A stretch of DNA of 47,132 bases from Opitutia bacterium (lineage in GTDB: Bacteria > Verrucomicrobiota > Verrucomicrobiia > Opitutales > Opitutaceae). Shown here piece by piece: positions 37,701 through 43,701 of this stretch. Each line of letters starts with the position of its first letter. Within the stretch, counting starts at the first letter, position 1. The notes under the pieces were generated by a model that ran no database searches, had not been told where the DNA came from, and saw only the letters and a program-made list of their open reading frames with translations. The translations under genes and the position numbers were made by a program. The stretch is taken from NCBI GenBank assembly GCA_016199925.1, contig JACQFT010000104.1, positions 1 to 47,132 on the forward strand. Reading direction: 5' to 3'.

Positions 37701-40700
37701 CATTGCTGTTGTTGCCCCACGCCGCCACCGTGCCATCGCTCTTCAGGGCCAGCGAGTGGTAGCCACCGCCAGCGAGGGCCGTAACGTCGGCGAGCCCGGC
37801 CGGCAACGCGACCTGCCCGTAGTAGTCATTGCCCCATGCCGCCACCGTGCCATCGGTCTTTAGCGCCAGGGTGTGATATTTGCCGGCAGCTATTGCGGAG
37901 ACACCGGACAACCCGGCCGGAACCTCAGCTTGCCGATAGTCGTTGGAGCCCCACGCCACGACGGTGCCGTCGCTCTTCAACGCGAGTGAATGGGATGCGC
38001 CGGCGCTGATCGCAATGACCCCCGCCAATCCCGTCGGCACGGCGGTCTGGGAGGATCTGCCGTATCCCCAGGCAATCACCGTGCCGTCCGCCTTCAGGGC
38101 CAGTGCGTGCGAGTCGCCGACGGCGACGGCCACGACATTCGCAAGGCCGGCCGGCACGTTCGTCTGGCCGCTGCCGTTGTAACCCCAGGCCACGACAGTG
38201 CCGTCCGCCCTCAGGGCGAGCGAAAACTGGTTTCCGCCGACGAGCGCCCCGACGTTGCCCAGCGCGGGCGGCACATTGAGCTGCCCGTTGCTATTGTTGC
38301 CCCAGCCGCGAACCTGGGTGAGGCCGTAGGCCGGCAAAACAAACGAGGTCGTGCGGGTCACCAGACCGTGCGCGTCGGTGATCTCGAGGGTGTAGGCGCC
38401 GGCGTCGGCGTTGCTGAAATTCGGTATCGCGAAACTCGCCGTCGTCGCGCCGGCGAGGAGGCGGTTGTTCTTTTTCCACTGATAAGTCAGCGGCAGATTG
38501 GCCGAGGTCGCCGTGGCCGCGAGACTGACCGGCTGGCCCACGACGCCAACGACCCGCGTGCCGCCCGCGACGATGACCGCTGGCGGGGCCTCGACGGTCA
38601 GAACCGCACCGGCGCTCACGGTGGCGCCGATATGGTTGCCGACGACGACATCGTAGCTGCCGGTGTCGGCGAGCTGGAGGTTCGTGCGCGCGAGGGCCGC
38701 GCCAGTGGCGCCGGCGATCGCCCCACCGCCCTTGCGCCATTGGTAAGTGAGCGGGCCGGGGCCTGTCGCGGCGACGGTGAGGGTGAAATCGGCCCCGACC
38801 GGCGCGACGGCCCCCACGGGCTGGGCGGTGATCGCCGGGGCGGTGTCGGCCGCGGAGGCACGCAGGGCGAGAGCGGTCGAGCTGCCGGCTGAGATCGCGA
38901 GCACTTGGGCCAGCCCTGCCGGCACCGTGCTCTGGCCTTGGTAATTGCTGCCCCACGCGACCACCGTGCCGTCGGCCTTCAGGGCCATGGAAAAGCTGGC
39001 GCCGTCGGCGACCTGGGCGACGCCGGAGAGTCCGGCCGGCACGCTATTCTCGCCATTGTAAGCCACGCCCCAAGCCACCACCGTGCCGTCGGTTTTGACC
39101 GCCATCGAGTGACTGTAGCCGGCGGCGATCGCGGTGACATTTGCGAGATTGGCCGGCACGGCGTATTGGCCCGCGGTGTCCGCGCCCCAAGCCACGACCG
39201 TGCCGTCGAGGCGCAGGGCCAAATTATGCCCGCCCCCCGCGGCGATCGCGGTCACGTTACCCAACCCGGCCGGGATGGCGGTTCGACCGGAATAGGTGGA
39301 GCCCCAGGCTACGAGAGTGCCGTCGGCCTTCAGCGCCAGTGAGTGCCGATCACCCGCCGCAATCGCGATCACGTTTCGGAGTCCGGCCGGCACCGTCGTC
39401 TGGCCGTCGCCGTTGAAACCCCACGCGGCCACCGTGCCGTCGGCCTTCAAAGCCAGCGCATGGGAGCCGCCAGTGGCGATGGCGACAATCTCGGCCAGAC
39501 CGGCCGGCACGTCGGTCTGGCCATTGCCGCCCTGGCCCCACGCGACGACCGCGCCGTCGGCCTTCAGGGCCATGGCATGAAAATCTCCCGTAGCGAGAGC
39601 CACCGCGTCGATCAATCCGTCGGGGATGCTGCGCGCGCCCACGCCGTTGTATCCGTTAAAACCCCAGCCGCGGACCTGAGTGCGCCCGAGGTTCGGCTGG
39701 ACAAAGGTGGTCGCGTGCGTGACGAGCCCGTGCGCGTCGGTGATCTCGAGGGTGTAAGCGCCGGCGTCCGCGTTGGTGAAACTCGTGATCGCGAAACTCG
39801 CCGTCGTCGCGCCGACGATGGGCCGGTTGTTTTTCTTCCACTGGAACCGCAACGGGCCGTTCGCACTGGTCGCGGCCGCAGCGAGTGAGAGCGGTTGGCC
39901 GGGCGTTCCGATTCGGCGGGCCGCGGGCGCGGTCGTGACCGCCGGCGGCGCCTCCACCGTCAGCACGGCGGCGGCGCTCGTCGTGCCGGCGAAATGATTG
40001 CGGACGATGACGTCGTAACTGCCGGCGTCAGCGAGTTGGACACTCGGCAGTAGCAGGCTCGCGCCTGTCGCCCCCGGGAGCGGCGCGCCGTCCTTGCGCC
40101 ATTGGTAAGCCAACCCGCCCGGCCCGCTGGCGACGACGGCGAAAGTGCGGGAGGCGCCGACCGCCGAGAGTCCACCGGCCGGCGCGACCGCGATCGTGGG
40201 CCCGCTGTCGCCGGTGGCATCGCGCAACGCGAGACCGAGGGAGCCGCCGCCACTGATCGCGATCACTTGACCGAGATCGGCCGGCACCGCGGCGACCAAA
40301 TTGTTGGGCGAGCCCCAAGCAACCACGGTGCCATCCGCCTTCAACGCCAGCGAAGCGTCTCCGGCTCCGGCGATGGCGACAGCGTTGCGAGCGGCGGTCG
40401 GCACGGTGGTCTGGCCCGAGGCGTTGCCGCCCCAGGCAAAGATGCTGCCGTTGGCCGCGAGCGCCAGCGCATGGGAGTTGCCCGCACTGATCGCGACGAT
40501 CCCGCTGAGACCGGCGGGCAAAGCGGATTGCCCGGTCCCGCGATCATCCCAAAAAACGACCGAGCCGTCCCCGCGCAACGCGAGCCCCTGCGCGCCGCCG
40601 GCCGCGAGCGCCCGCACCTCCGTCAACGGCGAAGGAATTCGGTTCGCGTTGAAGCCCCACGCCACCACCGTCCCGTCGCTCTTGATCGCGAGCGAAGAAT

Positions 40701-43116
40701 TGCCACCGGCCGCGATGGCGACGACGTTGGTCAAGCCGGCGGGGACCGTGGATTGGCCGTAGCTGTCGGAGCCCCATGCCACGACGGTGCCGTCGGACCT
40801 CAGGACGAGCGAATGATAGTCGCCCGCGGCGATCGCCATCGCCACCAACCCGCTCGGCATCGCGCCCAGACTATTGTCGCCCCAGCCCACGACGCTGCCA
40901 TCGGCCCGCAACGCGAGTGCGTGGTAACTCCCGGCGGCAATCGCCACGACATCGCCGAGCGCCGCCGGGACATCGAGCGATCCGCCGAGAGCGTAGCCCC
41001 AGGCCCGCACCTGCGTGACGGCCGGCCGCACTCGCACCACGACGGCCTGACTGCGGGTCGTGCCGACCGAATTCGTCAGTTCGAGCCAGTAGACGCCGTC
41101 CGTCGCCACCGTGGCATCGGCCAGGTTCAGCGCTGCCGCCGTGGCGCCGGCGAGCGCGACGCCGTTGCGCACCCATTGAAAAGCGATCGCGCCGTTTACG
41201 CTGAAACCGGTGGCGCTCAGCGTGAGCGCGCCGCCGGGGCGCACGACTTGCAGCCCGCCCGTCTGCGCCAGCACGGCGGGCGCTGCATCGGCCACGGTGA
41301 GCGTCAGCGTGGCGGTGCCGGTGCCCAGCGCATTGGTCGCGCCGACGGTGATCGTCGAGGTGCCGAGCGCAGTCGGCCGGCCGCTGATCACGCCCGTGGC
41401 GGCATCCACCGCGAGCCCCGCCGGCAATCCGCCCGCCGTGAAGGAGGCCGGTGCACTCGTCGCCGTGATCGCAAAAGAGAACATGCCCCCCACGCCGACC
41501 GACGCCGTGGCCGCGCTCGTGATCACCGGGGCCGCGAACGCCGGCACCGTGCCGGTCAATGCGAACTGCCCGACGCTGCCGTAGCTCGTGTAGCCGTTCG
41601 GCGGGTTCGCGGCCGGAGTGCCCGTGCCGACACCCGCCACTTTGAGGAAATAGTTTCCCGTCGCGACGGACGCCGTGATGGTCGCGCCCGGCGCCGTGCC
41701 CGGACTCGCGCTGGCGATCTGGTTGCCGGCGCCGTCGAACAGCGTCAGGGCGAGATCGAGGTTGTTCCCCGCCGTGCCGCCGGCACTGCGAAACGGCGCG
41801 GCCGCGACCGTGATCGTCCCGCCCACCGTGGCGAACTTGAACGCATCCTCGTCCCCCGCGAGCCCGATCACTCCCGCCGCAGCGAAAGTATCGCCGCTGA
41901 CGGCGAGGCCCGTCGCGGCCGTATCGCGCGTGTCCGCATGGTCGTCGGCGCGGGCCCCGAGTTTGCCGGCGATGATCGCGAGGTCGTCCTGCGGGTTGTT
42001 CGCGCCAAAGTATTCGCCCTTCGACCACTGCGTCACGTTCTTGCCGTAAGCCGATCCCATGATCGGCGCCCACGAGGTCGGGCCCGCGCCGTGGCCGGGA
42101 TAGTATTCCTGCGTCGCGGTGCCGTCGTGGCTGAGCCCGAGATTGTGGCCGGCCTCGTGGCCCGCGACCTCGGCGATGCTGGCGTCCGAGCCCACATGGT
42201 CGTAGTAGACAAAAGCCGGCGAGCGAGTGGCGTAGGCCGAAGTGCCAAAAACGTCGAGATAAGCCACGCCGCCGGCATCCGCGCTCGGGTTGCTGACCCC
42301 GTTTGCATCCACGCTCCGCGTGATCAGCACCCGCGCCGTGCGCGCCGTGAAGCTGACCGGCTCTTCCGTCGTCACGTCCACATCGAACGGAGCGAAATCT
42401 TCCGCCACCCGCTCCCAGATGCGCACCAGCGCGGTCTGTTCCGCGTCGCTGAAGGTCGTGGCGTCGCCGTCCTGATCAAAGGGCACGCAAACGTAGGAGC
42501 CGATCGTGGTATTCCACGCCGTGCCGGTGACGGTGTGGCCGTTGAAATCCAAATAAACGACGTTGGACGCACCCGGCTTGCTGTGCCGGACCGGCGGATT
42601 CGCGATCGGCACCGCGGCGGCGGTCACGGCCGGCGCGCCGGCCGCGGTCTGGTCCGCACTCGCACCCGTCGCGATGCCGGGCTCCGTGCCGGACGCCGGC
42701 GCGCACTGGTAAAACAAAAATCCCTCGCGGTCGACCGCCAGCGAGTTCACGTCGTTGCGCGGCACGTGCAGCTCGCCCAATTTTTTCAAGGCCCGCGCGC
42801 GCGCCTCGGGCGCCAACTTCGCCAACTCTTCCCGGAACCGCCCCGCCGGCACGTCCGTCAATGTCACCGGCCCCGCCGCGCCGAACAGGTTTGGTCGTTT
42901 CGTTTCCGCCGCCGCTTCATCCGGCCCCGCTGCCGGCGTAGTCGAGTTCGCCGCGACCACCGCAACCGGCTTTGCTGCGGTCTTGTCAGCCACGGTGGTC
43001 TCCCCGGGCGGCCGGACCGTGGGCGCCGGCAACGACGACCGGTGCAAGAATAACCACGCGGCCCCGCTGGCGGCAGCGAGCATCAGAAGCAAAACAAGTC
43101 GCTGCACACGGTTCAT
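25783..43116 (-). CDS. Giant exported metzincin / Ig-like / RCC1-propeller protein (5,777 aa)
   Basis: ATG at 43116 has AAGG 7 nt upstream. An N-terminal signal or anchor (about 7-25) is followed by a linker and a metzincin-like protease domain (about 180-390) with HEAGHNLGLSH at 320-330 and a Met-turn-like 'WAPIMGSAYG' (Met 353). A PPC-like beta domain (about 400-525), a putative Ig (He_PIG-like, 530-620) and an Ig-like domain (620-700) come next. From ~701 there are eleven modules of ~450 residues. Each has a 'TQVRGWG' opening strand, six 39-residue RCC1-like units ('HSLALKSDGTVVAWG..GQ..VPAGL') and a closing half-unit, i.e. seven predicted blades, then two Ig-like domains ('YQWRKDG..DAGSYDVVVSNH' and 'YQWKKNNRPI..DAGAYTLEITD'). 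The C-terminus has 'FGADGIPNLVKYALGLEP'. Cysteines are very rare. A surface or secreted adhesin-protease is likely; substrate unknown. Confidence 0.92.
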   Translation of the reverse strand: MNRVQRLVLLLMLAAASGAAWLFLHRSSLPAPTVRPPGETTVADKTAAKPVAVVAANSTTPAAGPDEAAAETKRPNLFGAAGPVTLTDVPAGRFREELAKLAPEARARALKKLGELHVPRNDVNSLAVDREGFLFYQCAPASGTEPGIATGASADQTAAGAPAVTAAAVPIANPPVRHSKPGASNVVYLDFNGHTVTGTAWNTTIGSYVCVPFDQDGDATTFSDAEQTALVRIWERVAEDFAPFDVDVTTEEPVSFTARTARVLITRSVDANGVSNPSADAGGVAYLDVFGTSAYATRSPAFVYYDHVGSDASIAEVAGHEAGHNLGLSHDGTATQEYYPGHGAGPTSWAPIMGSAYGKNVTQWSKGEYFGANNPQDDLAIIAGKLGARADDHADTRDTAATGLAVSGDTFAAAGVIGLAGDEDAFKFATVGGTITVAAAPFRSAGGTAGNNLDLALTLFDGAGNQIASASPGTAPGATITASVATGNYFLKVAGVGTGTPAANPPNGYTSYGSVGQFALTGTVPAFAAPVITSAATASVGVGGMFSFAITATSAPASFTAGGLPAGLAVDAATGVISGRPTALGTSTITVGATNALGTGTATLTLTVADAAPAVLAQTGGLQVVRPGGALTLSATGFSVNGAIAFQWVRNGVALAGATAAALNLADATVATDGVYWLELTNSVGTTRSQAVVVRVRPAVTQVRAWGYALGGSLDVPAALGDVVAIAAGSYHALALRADGSVVGWGDNSLGAMPSGLVAMAIAAGDYHSLVLRSDGTVVAWGSDSYGQSTVPAGLTNVVAIAAGGNSSLAIKSDGTVVAWGFNANRIPSPLTEVRALAAGGAQGLALRGDGSVVFWDDRGTGQSALPAGLSGIVAISAGNSHALALAANGSIFAWGGNASGQTTVPTAARNAVAIAGAGDASLALKADGTVVAWGSPNNLVAAVPADLGQVIAISGGGSLGLALRDATGDSGPTIAVAPAGGLSAVGASRTFAVVASGPGGLAYQWRKDGAPLPGATGASLLLPSVQLADAGSYDVIVRNHFAGTTSAAAVLTVEAPPAVTTAPAARRIGTPGQPLSLAAAATSANGPLRFQWKKNNRPIVGATTASFAITSFTNADAGAYTLEITDAHGLVTHATTFVQPNLGRTQVRGWGFNGYNGVGARSIPDGLIDAVALATGDFHAMALKADGAVVAWGQGGNGQTDVPAGLAEIVAIATGGSHALALKADGTVAAWGFNGDGQTTVPAGLRNVIAIAAGDRHSLALKADGTLVAWGSTYSGRTAIPAGLGNVTAIAAGGGHNLALRLDGTVVAWGADTAGQYAVPANLANVTAIAAGYSHSMAVKTDGTVVAWGVAYNGENSVPAGLSGVAQVADGASFSMALKADGTVVAWGSNYQGQSTVPAGLAQVLAISAGSSTALALRASAADTAPAITAQPVGAVAPVGADFTLTVAATGPGPLTYQWRKGGGAIAGATGAALARTNLQLADTGSYDVVVGNHIGATVSAGAVLTVEAPPAVIVAGGTRVVGVVGQPVSLAATATSANLPLTYQWKKNNRLLAGATTASFAIPNFSNADAGAYTLEITDAHGLVTRTTSFVLPAYGLTQVRGWGNNSNGQLNVPPALGNVGALVGGNQFSLALRADGTVVAWGYNGSGQTNVPAGLANVVAVAVGDSHALALKADGTVIAWGYGRSSQTAVPTGLAGVIAISAGASHSLALKSDGTVVAWGSNDYRQAEVPAGLSGVSAIAAGKYHTLALKTDGTVAAWGNDYYGQVALPAGLADVTALAGGGYHSLALKSDGTVAAWGNNSNGQTTLPGGLTNVTAIAAGLEFSVALKADGSLLAWGRNNNSETSIPADLGTVLTMSAGNTHSLALRSAGADALPVITTQPAGATLQAGASATMSVSATGLGTLAYQWRKGGTAITGATAATLSLTNLTLGDTGSYDVVVTNHVGGVTSNAATLTVEAPPAVTTAPASRLVGTLGQPLTLTVEATSANGPLAYQWKKNNRPLAGATTASFTIPNFSNRDAGAYTLVITDARGFVTRTTTFVQPVLGPVQVRAWGYSGNGQTNVPAGLTAVQAVAAGGNFAVALKADGTVAAWGDNTYAQTAVPAGLTNFVAIATGYNHTLALRGDGTVAAWGTNGSGQTSVPAGLGGVIAVAAGNSYSLALKADGKVVAWGDNNRGQTNVPATLADVVAVAADDTQTAALSADGTATIWGTPSNATPVLASLTGASTLAAGSQHFLALKADGTVAATGYNSYGQTNVPDDLRGVTSIAAGGNNSAAVKADGTLVVWGDNGSGQTIVPAGLSDVLQASVGSSFMVALRSSATDTAPVITAPPAGTFAAVGGRITLSVTASGTAPLSYQWRKDGTVIANAKAATLALTNLATTAAGSYDVVVSNHIGSVTSNAAVLIVEAPPTVVTAPTARVAGSLGQAISLSVAATSANAPLSYQWSKNNRPIAGATAATFSLPSFANTDAGAYTVAIADTHGLVTRATSFVLPMFGLTQVRGWGQNNFGETAAPADLTSAVAVAGGDGFSLALKADGTVVAWGYNSYGQTSVPSGLTDAVAIAAAGAYPLALKADGSVVSWGNFGTSSVPAGLNGVIAISAGDSYLLALKSDGTVVAWGGNNSGPLTVPESLTGVVGIAVGGSHALAAKVDGTVVAWGNNNSGQTTVPAGLAGIVAVAAGSENSVALSGNGTASSWGRYVANQPVVGTGARNFSALAARRDATLALKSDGTVLGWSAGNFTPSVLPVPADMGTVLAVGLGSNHALAVRSVSAETAPIITTPPAGGLAAIGGKFTFTVAASGPGTLRYQWRKNGSTFAGANSSTLVLAAVEAADAGSYDVVVSNHIGSVTSSAAALTVESPPLFTSTPARRILATLGQPLSLIAAATTANGPLSFQWKKNNRPIAGATTATFTLPSFGAAAAGAYTLEATDAHGLITRATAFVLPRYGATQVRGWGLSYGGLLNFPSGLNDVVTFAAGGAGSLALKADGSVTAWGSPSITGSAVPVGLTNVVAVAVGDNHALALKSDGTVVAWGSSYNGAAAVPADLTGVISIAAAGSHSAALKSDGTLVEWGSSYGSGAVAMPAGLTGVSQVSVGPSHTLALKTDGTVVAWGYDSYNNGYLAVPAGLQTVSAVAAGGNHSLALKADGTVVAWGSNSNGQLTPPGTLSGVAEIAASSSNSAARHTDGSLIVWGYPGYDLNAVPADLGRTLAVGLGSSQALALRDASADAVPTIVAQPAGTRLAVGANGSLTVVATGAGPLTYQWRKDGTALAGASAASLTLTNLSSANSGSYDVVVTNHIGNTTSAAAALVVEAPPVVTATAGARVTGTPGQALTLSMAATSASTPLTYQWTKNNRPVAGATAASYTLANFTNSDAGAYTLEVTDSHSLVTRTTTFVLPSYGLTQVRGWGLGTGGQLDAPAGLGNVFAVAAGDSFSLGLKSDGTVVAWGNLGSSQLSPPAGLTNVVAVAAGNAHAVALKADGTVAAWGQNYSSQTTVPAGLSGVIAIAARSASSYALKSDGSIVAWGAGSGTQSEIPAGLRGVVALGTGIAHTLAVLQDGTVVAWGDNSNGQTIVPAGLSGVTAAEGGYGFSLALRANGTVESWGRINYSPAAVPSGLANVAEISAGSDVATVRKQDGSVVAWGQSSYGQATVPSGLGTVFAISTGYYHTLVVRDASADAAPVVTAQPVGATVPAGGNYTLSVSATGTAPLAYQWRKGGVAIAGATSATLALANLSLASAGSYEVVVSNHLGSATSAAAVLTVEAPPAITAAPTTRVVGTPGQALSLSVSATTANGPLTYQWKKNNRAIGGATSATFTFASFTNADAGAYTVEITDTHGLTTRATSFVLPKYAATQLVAWGGNSYGELVVPKEISYIIAVAGGSQSTFALKSDGTVTAWGQNFYGQTTVPSGLTGVVAVAAGNAHALALKADGTVAAWGQYYSNQTAVPAGLSGVVAISAGNSHSLALKSDGTVTAWGANDSSQATVPAGLSGVVAISAGASHSVALKSDGTVVAWGYNGYGQTNVPAGLTNVVAIAAGGFRSVALRADGTAVSWGNGSDTGLPIGLTNLGAISAGSSFGAALNAAGAVVAWGDNSSGQTTVPTGLANVIALSAGAYHVLALRDASADASPAISAQPQSTPASVGDNTGFSVTASGPGTLTYQWRKAGVNIVGANFAVLMLSNLQPSDAGSYDVVVSNHVGSTTSAAATLTISPIPVIANQSVGRTVLNPGQPLSLSVSASGTGTLTYQWSRNGLPVSGANSATYNVGSVTRADAGYYVVTVSDSLGTKRSAPMFVLVAPARTQVVAWGANGSRQTTVPAGLTDAAAIVAGGYQSLALRANGTLSGWGDGYYSGTTLPVAAGGFVAIATGSSNNLLLKSDGTVVSWNSSSPVPPGLSEVVAVACGYYRFYALKSDGTVVRWDGNGSLLAVPQGLQGVVAIAAYGYYALALKSDGTVVAFGDANYGETTVPADLTGVVAVAASSGTAYALKSDGTVVAWGNGGSGGQLSGAAAQTNVRAIAAGASHALAVKSDGTVVAWGANESNQATVPAGLANVFAIAAGYSHSLALRDSSADPAPTITSQPQSATRATGGSVTFAVAASGPGPFTYQWRKNGVAFFGATAATLSLSNLELADTGSYEVVVSNIAGGTASANATLVVESPPVVTSSASARVLGVTGQPITLSVAANSANGPLTYQWKKNNRPIAGAVASTLTLPSFTNADAGAYTLAITDGHGISAFATTFVLPTYTPVQVRGWGDPGYSFRGGPGAVGSVSALAVGDGSGLVIKGDGGVSGWGNNGNGQLTIPAAFTSPVAVAVGGAQALGLKSDGTVIGWGYNGYGQVTVPNGLRDVIAIATAGNYALALKADGTVAAWGSNDTNQAAPPASAVDLTAIAAGSQHALGLKLDGTVVAWGSNSSGQTAVPSGLTGVVAIAAGSAHSLALKSDGTVVAWGYNAYNQATVPTGLSGVVAVAAGNFHSLALKSDGTIVAWGYSQSTPPSDLGTVYGIAAGGNTSFALRSSVGDTAPVITGQPPSATIALGVYSYTFTVAATGSGTLTYQWRKNGAALANQTGTSCTIYSPSAATAGSYDVIVSNHVGSVISAAAVLTVSGPPAITLTSARRVKAATGQSLTFSPTVVGTGTLAYQWKKNNRPITGANSASYTLPSFQISDAGAYTLEVTDPNSQVARQTFFVLPDLLATTVRGWGGNLSGQSSVPAGLNDAVAIAAGDFHSAALRSNGTVFAWGHNAHGQSTAPADLSQAVAVATGGYHTLALRSDGTVTAWGANSSGQTSVPSNLTGVIAIAAGSAHSAALKSDGTVVVWGASNFSQPYGAYNATSVTTIAAGSNHTLALKVDGTVIAWGNNADGQSTVPSSLTDVAAISAGSAHSLALKSDGTVVAWGRNTEGQAAVPACLAGVVALAANGNYSWALKSDGTQVFWGDVSSGVGTPPAGSGVPLVLAAGGLHALALFDTSASTPPVFTVQPQGAVLAFGAAQTFGATATGPGPITYQWTKNGVSLSDGGNLTGATTAALTLTGVRPADAGSYTVVASNAFGSTPSAAAALTVGKSAQTIAFTAPADQRFTLSPVGLAASATSGLAVSFTVVSGPAAVAGGSLLLDGTGTVTVRAAQAGDENFDPAPAVDRAFTVLPSFDSWRIDRFTGAELADTNLSGPNAVFGADGIPNLVKYALGLEPKQNATLGLPEMSMTATDWVYTYTRPASVTDLAYAVEVSTDLATWTTTGVTHELVSTTGGVETWRARFPLSSAAKVFFRLQVTRP
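26700..41020 (-). repeat. Nested tandem array: 11 x ~1,350 bp, each with ~117-bp units
   Basis: Inside the giant gene, each module opens with a segment encoding 'TQVRGWG' or a close variant. These lie near 41010, 39675, 38317, 36957, 35607, 34256, 32895, 31540, 30196, 28856 and 27510, spacings of about 1,335-1,361 bp. Within each module a 117-bp unit (39 codons) repeats six times plus a closing half. Units are similar but not identical, so this is an old, coding array rather than a recent expansion. The last module ends near 26700. Confidence 0.9.
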
Positions 43117-43701
43117 TGTTGCGCCTTAAGTTCGCCCGAATCCCGGAACCGGTTTGCCGCCGCGATTCCACGTCGAAGCGTTGGGCGGTAAAACTGTGAT
43201 CCCACGTCGAAAGATATCGACGCAGAGCGGCCGCAGAGTTTCTTCCAAACGGGCAATGTGAGCATGTGCGAGGACGTCGTCGCGACAGGGGCCCGTTCCC
43301 GCCAGAACAACGCCGATAAGGCTAACTGCCCGCCATCCTGTGGCAGGCAAAGTCACTCACCCGACACCCGTTTTGTTCCTTCTCGGCCGGGGCGACGATG
43401 ACTTAGAGCCTGTCCCAAAAAGTAAACATCCTCGGGGCGCGCGACGAGGCATTCGACCAATCCCCATGCAACTCACGACCATCGCTTCGCCTTGGAGGGA
43501 CGACCTCCGTGTCGTCCGTCTTTTCCCATCTTCGGACCGGACGGAGCCGGTCCCTCCACTCCAACCAAGCCGGAGCAAGCTTGTATGTCCCACTTCGAGA
43601 ATGGGCCCACGGGCCAACCATAGCGGGGCGCGGGCCAGCTGCCAACGGCGCGGCTTGTTTGGTGGAATCGTCACTGGGCAGCTGAGCTCTCTCCATTTTC
43701 C
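43117..43701. other. Gene-free gap between giant gene and rhs
   Basis: Contains the giant-gene upstream region, with a direct repeat CCACGTCGAA near 43167 and 43203. GAGCCTGTCCCAAAA near 43407 looks like an IS end but has no visible partner. The palindromic repeat of 43490-43570 also lies here. Short frames on both strands have no recognisable domain. Confidence 0.5.
43490..43570. repeat. Palindromic intergenic repeat (GGAGGGAC...GTCCCTCC)
   Basis: The left arm TTGGAGGGACGACCTCCGTG (about 43492) with following TCGTCCG is mirrored by a right arm whose inverse reads TTGGAGTGGAGGGACCGGCT then CCGTCCG. Each arm itself contains a smaller hairpin (GGAGG..CCTCC). It looks like a dispersed non-coding repeat of the kind often found near rhs genes and IS elements. 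Confidence 0.55.

Noticed and set aside
26700-41020. Regular repeats as a possible CRISPR or non-coding satellite
   Set aside because: The 117-bp period is an exact codon multiple, the frame is open throughout and the units encode RCC1-like blades; there are no spacers or cas genes.
40102-43053. 983-codon rightward open frame inside the giant gene
   Set aside because: Mirror of the repeat-coding strand with Arg/Pro-rich low complexity; the leftward frame has a ribosome-binding site, signal sequence and protease motif.
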